NCBI GenBank assembly: GCA_026389315.1
Contig: JAPLIC010000016.1
Location: forward strand, 1-64,000
DNA length: 64,000 nt
Source of the DNA: Cyanobacteriota bacterium
Lineage (GTDB): Bacteria > Cyanobacteriota > Cyanobacteriia > PCC-6307 > Cyanobiaceae
Direction of reading: 5' to 3'
Shown: positions 34,434 to 44,305 of the stretch, in pieces
How positions within the stretch are numbered: the first letter of the stretch is position 1
Layout of the letters: each line of letters starts with the position of its first letter
Position numbers and translations under genes: made by a program
Notes under the pieces: generated by a model
Database searches by the model: none
Told to the model about the DNA's origin: nothing
The model's input: the letters and a program-made list of their open reading frames with translations, nothing else

Positions 34434-34903
34434 CAGGTTTCTTCCATGGTGATGAGATCGGCTTGAAGATCCAGGGTTTCAATAGCGGCGTCATTCGATT
34501 TGGCATCAAAACTTGGGGCGCTTAGTTTGGTCGGAAAGGCATTGATCGCTTTCCAGGAAATGACGGGGTTTCCTTGCTCGTCACAAAGCCGAATGAAAAC
34601 ATCTTTTTTTTCCACCTGGTTAGTTTGTATGGTTTGAATCCAGCCATATAACGACTTGATGCTGACGCTTTTGACCACCCCTTTTTTCAGGCTGATGGTA
34701 GTGGCGCTGCGTTGGCCAGGGAAATAGAAGGTTCGTGGTCCTGGTTGCTTGGTAATTGGGCTTTCCTTATAGGTGCCGACTTCATAGCCAATTGTCAGGC
34801 CAGAGACCTCCGAGAAAGCGATGCTTTCACCGCCGATCTCAACCCTGTAGTTATAGACAGGTAGTGGGTATTCTGTGCGAATGGTGGCTGGAGTGGTGGC
34901 CAT
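34433..34903 (-). CDS. eCIS tube protein, first copy
   Basis: A 156-residue gp19-like tube protein. It shows YPLPVYNYRVEIGGESIAFS, EVSGLTIGYEVGTYKES and TISLKKGVVKSVSIKSLYGW, followed by VFIRLCDEQGNPVISWKAIN. It is the best match to the main tube subunit, being next to the sheath gene. A 71-nt gap separates it from the sheath stop. Confidence 0.9.
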   Translation of the reverse strand: MATTPATIRTEYPLPVYNYRVEIGGESIAFSEVSGLTIGYEVGTYKESPITKQPGPRTFYFPGQRSATTISLKKGVVKSVSIKSLYGWIQTIQTNQVEKKDVFIRLCDEQGNPVISWKAINAFPTKLSAPSFDAKSNDAAIETLDLQADLITMEET

Positions 34904-34974
34904 GGTGCTGGGGACAGAGGTGAGGGGACTAGGCTGTAGAGAGAAAGGGTCTGATCAGATAAGCGGGTATTGAA

Positions 34975-36471
34975 CTACTCGGCGAGCTTGTGGGAAAAGC
35001 GCAGAATGATGAATTCGGCTGGCCTTACAGCAGCCAAGCCAATTTCCACAATCAATTTGCCGGCCAAGATGTCATCCGTGGTCATAGTTTTGCCTAGGCC
35101 CACATTGACGAAGTAAGCTTGTTCGGCTTTGGTTCCCTGCAGGGCGCCACGCTCCCATAAAGTGTAGAGATAACTGTCAATCATGCCCTTAACTTTGAGC
35201 CACGTAGAAATATCGTTAGGCTCAAAGACGGCGAAAGCGGTTGCTTTTTTCACCGATTCTTCGACAGTAATGAACAGGCGTCGAACCGGAATGAATCTCC
35301 ACTCATTACTATTGCCATCCAGGGTGCGCGCACCCCACACCACGGTGCCTGAGCCTGGGAAGCTGCGGATGGCGTTGATGGATTTGCCAGTGGAGTCGAT
35401 ATTGAGACCCTCTTGGTCTTCCGTTGTGACTTGGATCACAGGAGCTACTACGGCTTGAAGGCTGATATTGGCGGGCGCTTTCCAGATGCCACGCTCGCGA
35501 TCGACACTGACATAGGCGCCAGCAATGGCAGCGCTGGGGGGCAGGATGACCCGCTGGTCGGCAAGTAATTTTAAGATTTTATTGTAATGTATATTATTTA
35601 CGCCTGTACTAAGTTCATTGAGTTTAAACTTTGTTGCCACCGCTGCAGGAGCTGCACCAGCGGCCTTAGGCTTTGCAGCGCCTTCCCCCGAGGCGGCTTC
35701 CCCAGCGCCTCCAGCGGCGACGGCTCCAGCGGCATTTGTTTTAATATAAACTTCAATTTCACTCGTCGTGGTCCTATGGGACAAGGAGGTAATTAGATCA
35801 GGATAGTAAACTGCTCCACGATCAAGACGCTCTGTCCCAACAACACTGCGTAGCCCCGTTGCCGAATCTGAAGTAACATCACTTGGCATTTTATTAGTAT
35901 AATCCATTTGCGTGTCAAGGATGGCGAATCGATCTTTCATTTTATAGGCGTGAGCCAGGGCTTTCTGATAGATATCACCATAATCTTTGCCGAGCTGAGT
36001 TGCTTCTGGAATAAGAACTAATGTTGGATCATCGGCTTTCTCTAGTTCTTCAATACCGCCCAGGAATTTTTCTTTGACAAAATCAGCCCCAGGGGCAGTG
36101 CTTCCAACGGACACCACGTAACAGCGTCCTCCGCCATTACGGAAATAATGGTCAATAGCATACCAGAGCAAAAATTTAGGCTTGCTAAATATTGGTACGG
36201 TTTTGCTACTTGAATCTTGGATCTCATAGGAAAATTCTAGGGCTTCACCTGCTGTGACGATGATTTTCCAAGGTGCACTTGGTGCTTGGCCAAAGCTTTC
36301 CTCATAATCACGTAGCGATCTGATTACCTTGACGATTGGGAGGTCACCAGTATGGGTTTCTGTGTATCCAATAAAGGCGGGGATTGCCGTAGCAATTTCT
36401 GCTACTGAAGGGGGTAGCGTGGAGATTTCCTCCACATAGATTCCCGGGGTTGCGTAGGTGGTTGGAGCCAT
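34975..36471 (-). CDS. eCIS contractile sheath protein
   Basis: A 498-residue sheath subunit. The N-terminus TYATPGIYVEEISTLPPSVA is the classic sheath start with the handshake arm. The C-terminal domain includes AIRSFPGSGTVVWGARTLDG, EWRFIPVRRLFITVEESVKK and AYFVNVGLGKTMTTDDILAG, the conserved core. An alanine/glycine-rich insertion (about 250-275: AAGAVAAGGAGEAASGEGAA) sits in the outer domain. Contraction of this protein drives the tube. Base composition here is AT-richer than in the baseplate genes. Confidence 0.93.
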   Translation of the reverse strand: MAPTTYATPGIYVEEISTLPPSVAEIATAIPAFIGYTETHTGDLPIVKVIRSLRDYEESFGQAPSAPWKIIVTAGEALEFSYEIQDSSSKTVPIFSKPKFLLWYAIDHYFRNGGGRCYVVSVGSTAPGADFVKEKFLGGIEELEKADDPTLVLIPEATQLGKDYGDIYQKALAHAYKMKDRFAILDTQMDYTNKMPSDVTSDSATGLRSVVGTERLDRGAVYYPDLITSLSHRTTTSEIEVYIKTNAAGAVAAGGAGEAASGEGAAKPKAAGAAPAAVATKFKLNELSTGVNNIHYNKILKLLADQRVILPPSAAIAGAYVSVDRERGIWKAPANISLQAVVAPVIQVTTEDQEGLNIDSTGKSINAIRSFPGSGTVVWGARTLDGNSNEWRFIPVRRLFITVEESVKKATAFAVFEPNDISTWLKVKGMIDSYLYTLWERGALQGTKAEQAYFVNVGLGKTMTTDDILAGKLIVEIGLAAVRPAEFIILRFSHKLAE

Positions 36472-36563
36472 GGAAAGGTGGGGGAGCGAGGGGGTCGAAG
36501 TGGCTGATCGAATCGAAAGGCCAAGAGCCTTATCAAGGGCAGAGGCTTAGATTAGGTCCATGA

Positions 36564-37196
36564 TTAAGTTGTATTGCTGTCTATCATTGTGTCTATTACT
36601 TCAGCCTTTTCTTTATCCATTAATTTGACAATTATATCTTTTGTTTTCTCGCTGCTTTGCGGTTGTGGGTCCCTAAGGGTAATCAGTTTGATCTTGTACA
36701 AAAGAGCGGGGTGTTGGGTGATTTTCAGGGCGCCCCATACTTCATTTTGTTGCTGGAAATTGAGTGAAATCATCTCGCATCTAAGGCTTTCGATACCATC
36801 TGGCATATTATTTGGTGATGGAGCCTGATTGTCCGCCTTTTTTAGGACCGGATGGGTTTGGAAGAATCGGATAATATCGGTTAGATAGTTCCAGGATGTG
36901 GGGTAATCGTTGAAGCGGGCAATGAAAAGCGCAGATATTGTAAGAGGAATGTCGGGATTGATCCGTTGTTTGTAACTATCATAGTATGGATTAGCGCCTC
37001 TCATTTCCCGCTCTTCTTCGATATTGACGACGAGTATGTTGACCCTGCCTGATTGAATATTCAGCGGATCAATCTTGTCTCCTTCAATAAACACAACCAG
37101 GGGCTGCCCAGAGTCTGTTTTCCCCTCCTGAAGGTGAGCATTGACCTGATCGCGCAGAAATGTGAGGGCAGCGCCTATCAACTGGACCTCCAGCAT
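36564..37196 (-). CDS. DUF4255 eCIS terminator/cap protein (Afp16-like)
   Basis: About 210 residues starting MLEVQLIGAALTFLRDQVNA, which matches the start of the DUF4255 (Pvc16) family, the factor that ends tube and sheath growth. Blocks INPDIPLTISALFIARFNDY and YLTDIIRFFQTHPVL are also typical. I chose the ATG at 37196 rather than the frame's upstream limit at 37265 because the family begins with this helix. It is the first gene of the eCIS locus. Confidence 0.85.
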   Translation of the reverse strand: MLEVQLIGAALTFLRDQVNAHLQEGKTDSGQPLVVFIEGDKIDPLNIQSGRVNILVVNIEEEREMRGANPYYDSYKQRINPDIPLTISALFIARFNDYPTSWNYLTDIIRFFQTHPVLKKADNQAPSPNNMPDGIESLRCEMISLNFQQQNEVWGALKITQHPALLYKIKLITLRDPQPQSSEKTKDIIVKLMDKEKAEVIDTMIDSNTT

Positions 37197-37296
37197 GGAG
37201 GTCCCTTGCGGAAATTGACTAGGCAGGATGGGAGATGTTCCATTACCTTGCCAATACAAGGCCAATATAAGATTTATTCCAATATTAACTTATCGG

Positions 37297-37315
37297 CATT
37301 CCTTGCTTAGGAATG
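37297..37315. promoter_or_regulatory. inverted repeat ahead of the eCIS operon
   Basis: Perfect 7-nt arms CATTCCT (37297-37303) and AGGAATG (37309-37315) with a 5-nt spacer lie about 100 nt upstream of the first eCIS start, in an AT-rich stretch with -10-like hexamers for the leftward strand. It could be an operator or the hairpin that ends ndhH transcription, which also runs leftward into this gap. Confidence 0.4.
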
Positions 37316-37434
37316 ATTTTGACAAAATTTGTCGCAATCTGTAACCTGTCTGGGGGCATGGCGCCACATTTTTTGCTTCCCTGGCTGCCCCAGGCTTTCT
37401 CCGGCCTGGCGCGGCGAAGCTGCCTAGGTGATCT

Positions 37435-38619
37435 TCAGCGATCCACCGACCCCATGATCACGTCGATGGAGCCGAGGATGGCCATGATGTCGGCCACCTT
37501 GGCCCCCTTGAGGATGTGGGGCAGGATCTGGAGGTTGTTGAGGTCGGCGGCACGGATTTTGAAGCGCCAGGGGGTGACATCGTCGTTGCCCTGGATGAAG
37601 ACACCGATTTCGCCCTTGCCGGATTCAAGGCGGGTGTAGAGCTCGCCGCTGGGAATCTTGAAAGTGGGGGCTACTTTTTTGGCGACGTATTGGTAGTCGA
37701 AGCCATAGGCGTCACTGCTTTTGCCTTCGCTGATGCGGCGGGCCTCCAGGTTTTCGGTGGGTCCGCCGGGAATCATGCGGATCGCCTGGCGCAGAATCTT
37801 GAGGGATTGGCGCATTTCTTCGACGCGCACGCGGTAGCGGGCGAAGCAGTCGCCTTCTTTTTCCCAGGCAACGGCCCACTCGAAGTCGTCGTAGCACTCG
37901 TAGTGGTCGACCTTGCGCAGGTCCCAGGGGACGCCGGAGGCGCGCAGCATCGGTCCGGACAGGCTCCAGTTGATGGCTTGATCGCGGCTGACGACGCCAA
38001 GGCCCTCAATGCGGCGGCGGAAGATGGGATTGTTGGTGATCAGTTTTTCGTATTCATCGATTTTGGGGCCGAACCAGTTGCAAAAGTCTTCGCATTTCTC
38101 CAGCCAGCCGTAGGGCAGATCGACCGCCACACCACCGATGCGGAAATAGTTGTTGTTGATCAGTCGTTGGCCGGTGGCCGCTTCCCAGAGGTCGTAGATC
38201 ATCTCCCGTTCGCGGAAGATGTAAAAGAAGGGCGTCTGGGCCCCCACATCGGCCAAAAAGGGGCCCAGCCACAGCAGGTGGTTGGCGATGCGGTTCAGCT
38301 CCAGCATCAAGACGCGGATGTAGCTGGCCCGCCGCGGCACCTGGACATTGGCCAGCCGCTCGGGGGCATTGACCACGATGGCCTCATAGAACATGCCGGC
38401 CGCGTAGTCCATGCGGCTCACGTAGGGCACGTACATGATGCTGGTGCGGTTTTCGGCGATCTTCTCCATGCCGCGATGGAGATAGCCGATCACCGGCTCG
38501 CAGTCCACCACATCCTCGCCATCAAGGGTCACCACCAGCCGCAGCACCCCGTGCATCGAGGGGTGGTGGGGGCCGAAGTTGACCACCATCGGCTCGGTGC
38601 GCGTTTCCAGCTGGGTCAT
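37435..38619 (-). CDS. ndhH: NAD(P)H-quinone oxidoreductase subunit H
   Basis: A 394-residue core subunit of cyanobacterial NDH-1 (49-kDa homologue), in the thylakoid peripheral arm, used in respiration and cyclic electron flow. It starts [20 protein letters not shown]. Further family blocks are [40 protein letters not shown] and the C-terminal [20 protein letters not shown]. The ATG at 38619 gives the standard NdhH length; the frame stays open 60 codons upstream but that part overlaps a hairpin and a neighbouring gene. Confidence 0.96.
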   Translation of the reverse strand: MTQLETRTEPMVVNFGPHHPSMHGVLRLVVTLDGEDVVDCEPVIGYLHRGMEKIAENRTSIMYVPYVSRMDYAAGMFYEAIVVNAPERLANVQVPRRASYIRVLMLELNRIANHLLWLGPFLADVGAQTPFFYIFREREMIYDLWEAATGQRLINNNYFRIGGVAVDLPYGWLEKCEDFCNWFGPKIDEYEKLITNNPIFRRRIEGLGVVSRDQAINWSLSGPMLRASGVPWDLRKVDHYECYDDFEWAVAWEKEGDCFARYRVRVEEMRQSLKILRQAIRMIPGGPTENLEARRISEGKSSDAYGFDYQYVAKKVAPTFKIPSGELYTRLESGKGEIGVFIQGNDDVTPWRFKIRAADLNNLQILPHILKGAKVADIMAILGSIDVIMGSVDR

Positions 38620-38676
38620 GGGAAGGCGAAGGCCGTGGCAAGCGGGGATTCTAAGGAGCCCGCGGCGGAAATCTGG

Positions 38677-38741
38677 TGGTCGGTGGCGGTGGCGGCCCAC
38701 CAGGCCGTGCGGTCTGGTTGGGCCGCCACCGCCACCGACCA
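38677..38741. terminator. long perfect hairpin between haloperoxidase and ndhH
   Basis: Perfect 23-nt arms at 38677-38699 and 38719-38741 flank a 19-nt loop whose ends can also pair. It follows the haloperoxidase stop (38762) and precedes the ndhH start (38619), so it probably ends the former transcript. There is no strong T tract. Confidence 0.65.
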
Positions 38742-38761
38742 GCTGGGCCAGGGCCCTATGG

Positions 38762-41011
38762 TCAGGCCCAGAGGTTCTGGACCACGGCGGCACCCACATT
38801 CAGGCCGACATCAAAGGAATCCTCACAGGCTTCGCGGATGTGCAGGCCGGCATAGACGCGGCTGATCGCATCCTCCAGGCCGGCCTCATAAAAGCTGTTG
38901 CGCGCTACTCCCCCCCCATCGATAAAACCGTCAAAGCTGCGCACCACGCCGGGGAGTTCCTGCGATGTGGCATCAAAGGTGAGACTGTCACCAAAGAAAT
39001 GGCTCATGACGCTGGCAAAAGTGCCCCCCATCACCGAGTGGCCGGAAAGGAAATCCGGGAAGGGGGGCGACGGGACGCCATTGATGGAAGACAGCAAGGA
39101 ATTCCAGTTTTGGTCTCGGACGGTGAGGGCCGAACCATCCGTATCGGAGAAGCTGCCGGTGATCAGGTCCCAGGGGCGGGGCTGAACGTTGTCGTATTTC
39201 TCTTTCCAGGCGCAAATCACGGCATCGGCCATGGAGAGGCTGAGGCTGGCGATCAGCTTGGCGTTGGTGACCAAGGAGGTCCCTTGGTCGAGCGCCACAT
39301 CCATGGCGATCTCCAGAAGCTGGCCGTAGGGCCGGAAGGTGTCTGTCCTGTCGTAGGCCCAGAAGAGAGCGATTTCCGTCTGATCGGGGCTGCGCTCCAA
39401 CGTCGTTGTGGAGGTGTTCGCCAAGCCGCCGTAGAGCCGCACTTCGTTCAACTGCTGGGCATAGAGGTCGAGGTCGACATCGGGCCGGCACTGCAGACCG
39501 TCGGAGCTGAAGTCATCGGGACTGCTGATCACCCAGGGGGTCACCGATCCCCAGTTAGGCCCCACAGCCGCTCCTGCGGTGGGTCCGGACGGGGCCGGCG
39601 TCCAGACATACCCTGGCAAGCCGCCGCTGGGGGGCGTGTAGGGGGTGGTGTTGGCCGAGCCGTCGTTGGCTCGCAGAGCACGGATCTGGTCGGCCATGCC
39701 GGCACCGAAGGCCAGGCCCGCCTGAATGCTCTCCGCCGACCCCGTGAGGGACTGGAGGCTGGAGGAGTATTGCGCCTGAATCAAACTGCTCTCCCCGGGA
39801 AGTTCGAGCGAGAGAATCCGTTGCGCCGCACCCAATAGGGCCGCATTCATGTTGGCGCCCGTCGGGGCGTTCTGGTCGATTCGGTAGAAATCCACCTGGT
39901 CGCCGAAGGCGGCCACTGTGTCCAGCATCGCCGTGGAGAGCATGGCCATCAGGCGGCTGCCGGTGGTGGGGGGCACACCGGGCTTGCCATTGCTGCCCGC
40001 GGATTGGATCGCATTCAGGGCAGTGTTGGTCCAAATCAGGATCGGGTCAGACCCCGGCGGCACAAGGGGCGCGATGGGGGTAAGGGTATCGATGCTGACC
40101 GAATCGAAGGCGGCGCTGCCGGCGTTGCCGGCCCTATCGGTGTAGGAGCCCGCGGCGACCGAAACCGTACCCGTGGTGGCGATGCCGTCTTGGGCGGTGA
40201 AGAGGGCGGAATAGAAGGTTCCGAATCCAGTGAAGCCGCTGAGGATGCCGTTGCTTATGCTGACATCTGCAGCGGTGAAACCCAAGACGTTTTCACTGAA
40301 GGAGAAGTTGACCAGGGAGCTCTTGGCATCTTTGTTGATGGCGGGGGAGACGAAGCTGATGGCAAGGGCAGGGTTGATGGTGTCGACCTGCAGCGTGGGT
40401 GACGAGACTCCCGCACCCGCATTGCCGAAAACGTCGTTATAAGAGGCATTGGCTATGGCGATCGAAGTGGTGCCTTCCGTATTGGCCGTGGGCGTAAAGG
40501 TGGCGGTATAGGTGTTGCCGGAGCCGTTCAAGTTGGAGAGGCTGCCGCCGGCAAGGGTGACATCGCCGCTGCTGAAGGAGGTGCCGGGATTGCGGTTAAA
40601 CGCAAAAGTGACCAGGGCGGTTTCTCCATTGATGATCGAAGGATCATTACTGCTAATCGTGACGCTATTGGCGATGCCGGTGAGATTGGTTGCCGTGAGA
40701 TTACGAAAGAAGAAGGCCGTCTGATTGGTGCTGAGAGAGCGAATGTCGCCGAAGCCGGCATTGTCGAATCCATTCAAGCTGGTATAAGTGACGGCGACGG
40801 TGTCCGTGGCGAGGATCGGTGCGGCGAGGGTCAGGCGGATGGTGGTGCCGCCGCCGCTGAGCACTGCGGGGCCAGTGATGCTGCGGCGCACCCCGTTAAC
40901 GAACGCATGAAAGCGGCCAAAACTGGGGATGGTGCTGTTGAGAATCTCGCTATAGCGCAGGGCGAGAACAGAGCCGTCAACAGCCAACTCAACAAGGTTT
41001 GGGATCGGCAT
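38762..41011 (-). CDS. vanadium-haloperoxidase-like protein with Ig-like repeats
   Basis: A 749-residue modular protein. Residues 1-100 look like a SwmB/Ig-like adhesive domain, and 110-330 hold two Ig-like repeats ([40 protein letters not shown]). Residues ~340-749 are a PAP2/vanadium-haloperoxidase domain with all vanadate-binding motifs: K605-x6-R612-P613, LSGH with His658, and S717-R718-x5-H724. Such enzymes oxidise halides with H2O2. There is no N-terminal signal peptide, so export, if any, would need another route such as type I. Fusion of adhesive repeats to this enzyme suggests a surface or matrix role. Confidence 0.8.
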   Translation of the reverse strand: MPIPNLVELAVDGSVLALRYSEILNSTIPSFGRFHAFVNGVRRSITGPAVLSGGGTTIRLTLAAPILATDTVAVTYTSLNGFDNAGFGDIRSLSTNQTAFFFRNLTATNLTGIANSVTISSNDPSIINGETALVTFAFNRNPGTSFSSGDVTLAGGSLSNLNGSGNTYTATFTPTANTEGTTSIAIANASYNDVFGNAGAGVSSPTLQVDTINPALAISFVSPAINKDAKSSLVNFSFSENVLGFTAADVSISNGILSGFTGFGTFYSALFTAQDGIATTGTVSVAAGSYTDRAGNAGSAAFDSVSIDTLTPIAPLVPPGSDPILIWTNTALNAIQSAGSNGKPGVPPTTGSRLMAMLSTAMLDTVAAFGDQVDFYRIDQNAPTGANMNAALLGAAQRILSLELPGESSLIQAQYSSSLQSLTGSAESIQAGLAFGAGMADQIRALRANDGSANTTPYTPPSGGLPGYVWTPAPSGPTAGAAVGPNWGSVTPWVISSPDDFSSDGLQCRPDVDLDLYAQQLNEVRLYGGLANTSTTTLERSPDQTEIALFWAYDRTDTFRPYGQLLEIAMDVALDQGTSLVTNAKLIASLSLSMADAVICAWKEKYDNVQPRPWDLITGSFSDTDGSALTVRDQNWNSLLSSINGVPSPPFPDFLSGHSVMGGTFASVMSHFFGDSLTFDATSQELPGVVRSFDGFIDGGGVARNSFYEAGLEDAISRVYAGLHIREACEDSFDVGLNVGAAVVQNLWA

Positions 41012-41110
41012 CGGTTTAGGAAATGACGTGAGACGTTGCCTTTAGCGCTAACAAACTGGGGTTGCTACACCCCACAAAACACCTGAAGTAGTCCTTAACT
41101 TCTTGAAGAT

Positions 41111-41803
41111 TTATTGGATTGATTGTGGGATTTTGAAGCGATCTTGGCGGCGCTGGTCGCGGCTGGCACTACGCATTCGCTTCGCCAGCCTCCAGGCGAC
41201 AGCGATGCCAGCCAGGGGCAGGGGAGCAGGTACCGGAACAGGCTCGACCTTGATCTGGAAGCTGTCGGCGTTCGGATGACTGCCCCAGCTCCAGGAAAAA
41301 ACTCCGGGGCTCAGGCCGAGGCCGGCTAGTGTGGAATCATTGAAGCGGCTGGTGCCATCGAGGATGGCGCCGCTCACATAGTTGAGAGGCAGCACGAGAA
41401 TGCTTTTCCCCGTGCCGTTTTGAGAAACGAGGCCGAAAAGATCACCGGAACCCGTCTTCGGGTTTGCGGTGAAGTTGGGATCATTGCCGAAGGAACTGGG
41501 ACCGGTGAGTCCACTCCACTGGTTGACGTCTACGTCAGGAGTATTTGGGTAGTTCGGGAAGGCAGCGGGGCCAGCATAAATTTGATTATAAGTGAGAACA
41601 TTGGTGTAGTCGTAGCGTGGGGTGGGGTTGGTGGGTGGGTTGTAGAGATCGGTGGTGTTGGCCGAACCGCTGCCGCTGATCACCACATCGCTGCCGTCCT
41701 GCTTGACGGTGAGCACAATGGCGGCATTGGCTGCGATTGAAGGCCAGAATACCACAATCAGCCCAAGAAGTGCCAGGGGGCGGCTATGGCGGGAGGCCAT
41801 CAA
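41111..41803 (-). CDS. PEP-CTERM-like exported protein
   Basis: A 230-residue protein with a signal peptide (LALLGLIVVFWPSIAANAA) and a C-terminal sorting-like segment: EPVPVPAPLPLAGIAVAWRL then KRMRS. The proline-rich motif, short hydrophobic helix and basic end resemble cyanobacterial PEP-CTERM variants processed by exosortase. The middle (about 45-190) has tyrosine/asparagine/glycine-rich stretches and no recognised catalytic motif. It likely ends up outside the cell or in the matrix. A ~20-residue tail after the basic segment is longer than usual. Confidence 0.65.
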   Translation of the reverse strand: MMASRHSRPLALLGLIVVFWPSIAANAAIVLTVKQDGSDVVISGSGSANTTDLYNPPTNPTPRYDYTNVLTYNQIYAGPAAFPNYPNTPDVDVNQWSGLTGPSSFGNDPNFTANPKTGSGDLFGLVSQNGTGKSILVLPLNYVSGAILDGTSRFNDSTLAGLGLSPGVFSWSWGSHPNADSFQIKVEPVPVPAPLPLAGIAVAWRLAKRMRSASRDQRRQDRFKIPQSIQ

Positions 41804-41990
41804 GGCGAAATTCTTAAATCAATCTGTAACTATGAAGCAAAAGTGAATAATTTCAGCAATTGATAAGCATTGCCCATGCCAACCGGGTCAATTGATAAAA
41901 AAAAATCGAAATTGCTTGAGGGGTCTGGCCGGTTGGGCGGCCCCCCGTCTCCCGGGCGCTCCCCCGGCCGGTTCCGCTTAGGAATGGCCC

Positions 41991-42881
41991 ATGGATGCCT
42001 TCGCCCATCTCCCCGTTCTCGCCGACGTGGTGCGTCAGGCCTTCGCCGCCCTCCCCCCAGGGGCCGGGGCAGCGCCGCCCCGGCTGATTGATGCGACCCT
42101 CGGCGGCGGCGGTCACAGCGCCCTGCTGCTGGAGGACCATCCCCGGCTGGAGGTGATCGGCCTCGACCAGGACGCCACCGCCCGCGCCGCCGCCGCCGCA
42201 CGGCTCGCCCCCTGGGCGGAGCGGCTGCGGATCGTGGCCACCAACTTCGCCGCCTACAGCCCCGCTGCCCCGGTGCAGGCGGTGCTGGCGGATCTGGGCG
42301 TCAGCAGCCCCCAGCTGGATCGGGCCGAGCGGGGCTTCAGCTTCCGCGCCGACGGTCCGATCGACATGCGCATGAACCCCGAGGCGGGCGAAACCGCTGC
42401 CCAGCTGCTCGATCGGCTCGAGGAAGGGGCGCTGGCGGATTTGCTGTTTCAGTTCGGCGACGAGCGCCTGTCGCGGCGGATCGCCCGGCGGCTGGTGGCC
42501 GAACGGAAGGTGAAGCCCTGGGGTGAGCGCAGCACCAGCGAGCTGGCCTATGCCGTGGCCGGTTGCTATCCGCCCAAAGCCCGCCGCGGCCGCATCCACC
42601 CCGCCACCCGCAGCTTCCAGGCGCTGCGCATCGCCGTCAACGATGAGCTGGGCTCCCTAGAGCGGCTGCTGCAGCGGGCGCCGGATTGGCTGGCACCTGG
42701 CGGGCTGCTGGCGATCATCAGTTTCCATTCCCTCGAAGATCGGTTGGTGAAGCAGGCGTTTCTCGCCGATGCAAGGCTCGAGCGGATCGCCCGGCGACCG
42801 GTGGTGGCCGACCCGGCCGAGGCGGAGGCCAACCCCCGCAGCCGCTCGGCCAAGCTGAGGCTGGCCCGCCGCCTGCCATGA
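41991..42881 (+). CDS. rsmH: 16S rRNA (cytosine1402-N4)-methyltransferase
   Basis: A 296-residue SAM-dependent methylase that modifies C1402 in the ribosomal P site. [13 protein letters not shown] is the family N-terminus; [10 protein letters not shown] is the SAM loop; [27 protein letters not shown] and [12 protein letters not shown] are further family blocks, and [18 protein letters not shown] is the C-terminal motif. It is complete. A diverged second copy of its last ~77 codons lies at 45188-45418, beyond an insert. Its stop forms ATGA with a short open frame of 12 codons, a leftover of former coupling to a downstream gene. Confidence 0.96.
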   Translation: MDAFAHLPVLADVVRQAFAALPPGAGAAPPRLIDATLGGGGHSALLLEDHPRLEVIGLDQDATARAAAAARLAPWAERLRIVATNFAAYSPAAPVQAVLADLGVSSPQLDRAERGFSFRADGPIDMRMNPEAGETAAQLLDRLEEGALADLLFQFGDERLSRRIARRLVAERKVKPWGERSTSELAYAVAGCYPPKARRGRIHPATRSFQALRIAVNDELGSLERLLQRAPDWLAPGGLLAIISFHSLEDRLVKQAFLADARLERIARRPVVADPAEAEANPRSRSAKLRLARRLP

Positions 42882-43081
42882 CCTTCCAAAGGGCCGTGCA
42901 CCTGAGTATCTGCTGATCCCGGGGGCCTGAGGCTCCTTTGAGCCACCTGCCCTCAGGGCGCCCGGCATAAGGTCGGACCATGGGTACCGAAGGTGAACCT
43001 GCATCGATCGAAGTTTCACGAAAGTGTGTATGTCTTTCCCACCTTTTTTTCAAGGCCTGATCCGCTCGAAGCCTTCACCCC

Positions 43082-43825
43082 ATGACAACAGAACAAGCTG
43101 CTGTGTCCCTGGCTGCTGTCGATCGCGTCGCCCTGATCACGGGCGCCTCCCGCGGCATCGGCCTGGCGACAGCACGCTCGCTGGCGCAGCGTGGCTTCAG
43201 GATCGTGATCACGGCACGGCAGGAGTCGGATCTGGCCCAGGCTGTCGTCGATCTTCGTGCGCTGCATCCCAGCGTCAGCTCCTTCGCCGGTGACTGCTCC
43301 GATCCCGGCGTGGTGAACGACCTGATCGGCTCGATTCAGCGGGATTTCGGTCGCCTGGATGTGGTGGTGAACAATGCCGGCGGCAGTCACCATGCTTCGG
43401 ATTTTGCCGCGCTCTCCCCCGAGGACTGGGATCAGACCCTTCGTCAAAATCTCAAGTCAGCGGTGATGGTCACCCAGGCGGCTCTCCCCCTTCTCAAGGC
43501 CACAGGCTCAGCCTCGATCGTGAACGTGTCCTCCAAGGCAGGACGCCATCGCACCGACATGGCTGCCTGCGACTATGTCGCGGCTAAGGCGGGCCTGATT
43601 GGATTCACGCGCCAGCTCGCCCAGGAGCTTGGTCCTTGCGGGATTCGGGTGAACTGCGTAGCGCCCGGCATCACGGTGACGGCACGCGTGGAGAAGCGGT
43701 GGGACCAGAGGCCCGAGCCCATCCGTGCCCAGGTGATTGCCGGGATCCCACTCGGTCGTTTTGCCCGTCCCGAGGAGATCGCCGCCGCGATCGTGTTTTT
43801 GGCCTCCGATGAGGCGAGCTACATC
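43082..43825 (+). CDS. short-chain dehydrogenase/reductase, C-terminally truncated
   Basis: A 248-residue SDR of the FabG type. ALITGASRGIGLATA is the NAD(P)-binding loop; LDVVVNNAGG is the structural motif; the catalytic Ser-Tyr-Lys set is in IVNVSSKAG and CDYVAAK. The protein stops after FLASDEASYI, where relatives continue with TGxxxxVDGG and a few more residues, so about 10-15 residues of the dimer-forming end are lost. The fold may survive. It lies inside the rsmH-flanked insert and is followed by a relic of a different gene, so the end was probably cut by a rearrangement. The substrate is unknown. Confidence 0.75.
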
Positions 43826-43826
43826 T

Positions 43827-44123
43827 GAAGAGAGTGAGATCGACTATTTCGATCTACTGCATCGGCGTTACCGACCTGTGTCCCTGCCGCTGCAGGTGCA
43901 ACTGTTGATCTCGAAGCATGATCCACGTCTGAAGCATCGCCTCTGGCGTGCCTTGGCCTGCAGGGGGGTGGTGCTCCGCCAACTGTTTGACGAGCATCAT
44001 CACTTCCATACGGCGTCCATGGCAGGGAAACTGGCCGCCACCATCGCTGAAATCATGGTACTGGTCGGGGATGGGGATTCAAGCCCGCAGCCGGTGCATC
44101 CGGTAAGCCACGCAAGCCGTTGA
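43827..44123 (+). pseudogene. thioesterase-like fragment
   Basis: Directly after the truncated SDR, in another frame, lies about 75 readable residues: DYFDLLHRRYRPVSLPLQVQ, LLISKHDPRLKHRLWRALAC and DEHHHFHTASMAGKLAATIA. The order (Y-x-P-x-P, strand, short helix, G/D-x-H motif, terminal helix) resembles the C-terminal end of type I/II thioesterases of NRPS/PKS systems. No start or N-terminal domain with the catalytic serine is present. The assignment is tentative. Confidence 0.35.
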
Positions 44124-44305
44124 ACTTCCTGACCCGCGACAAGCAGAGGTATTGCCACGAGACAGCAAGCATCAGCCATCGAAAAAATAAACTTTTTTAT
44201 AGCCAGCATCACGCTCATCACCCATCTCTGGCAGGGGAACAGGCCGCCGCCTTCGCCCGCATCTGGAACCAGATTGCTTGGCATGCCCCCGTCGATCCTT
44301 GAGGG

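Larger units (their letters stand above)
10213..37196 (-). other. extracellular contractile injection system (eCIS) locus
   Basis: Order in the direction of transcription: DUF4255, sheath, three tube proteins, DUF5908, LysM, VgrG-like spike, PAAR, a small protein, gp25, baseplate J-type (Afp11-like), fibre, baseplate (Afp12-like), tape measure, DUF4157 protein, AAA+ ATPase. This is the core set of Afp/PVC-type eCIS. There are no capsid, portal, terminase, holin or lysis genes, so it is not a prophage, and no TssJLM membrane complex, so it is not a T6SS. Most junctions are TGATG or ATGA overlaps up to the tape measure. Two TA modules interrupt the distal end. GC appears lower in the sheath and tube part (34-37 kb) than in the rest. 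Confidence 0.93.

Noticed and set aside
10213-37196. Prophage or T6SS reading of the contractile cluster
   Set aside because: No terminase, portal, capsid, holin or endolysin, and no TssJLM/TssK; DUF4255, DUF5908, DUF4157 and the ATPase are eCIS markers.
37516-38865. 449-codon plus-strand frame over ndhH
   Set aside because: Antisense of ndhH, which has complete family conservation.
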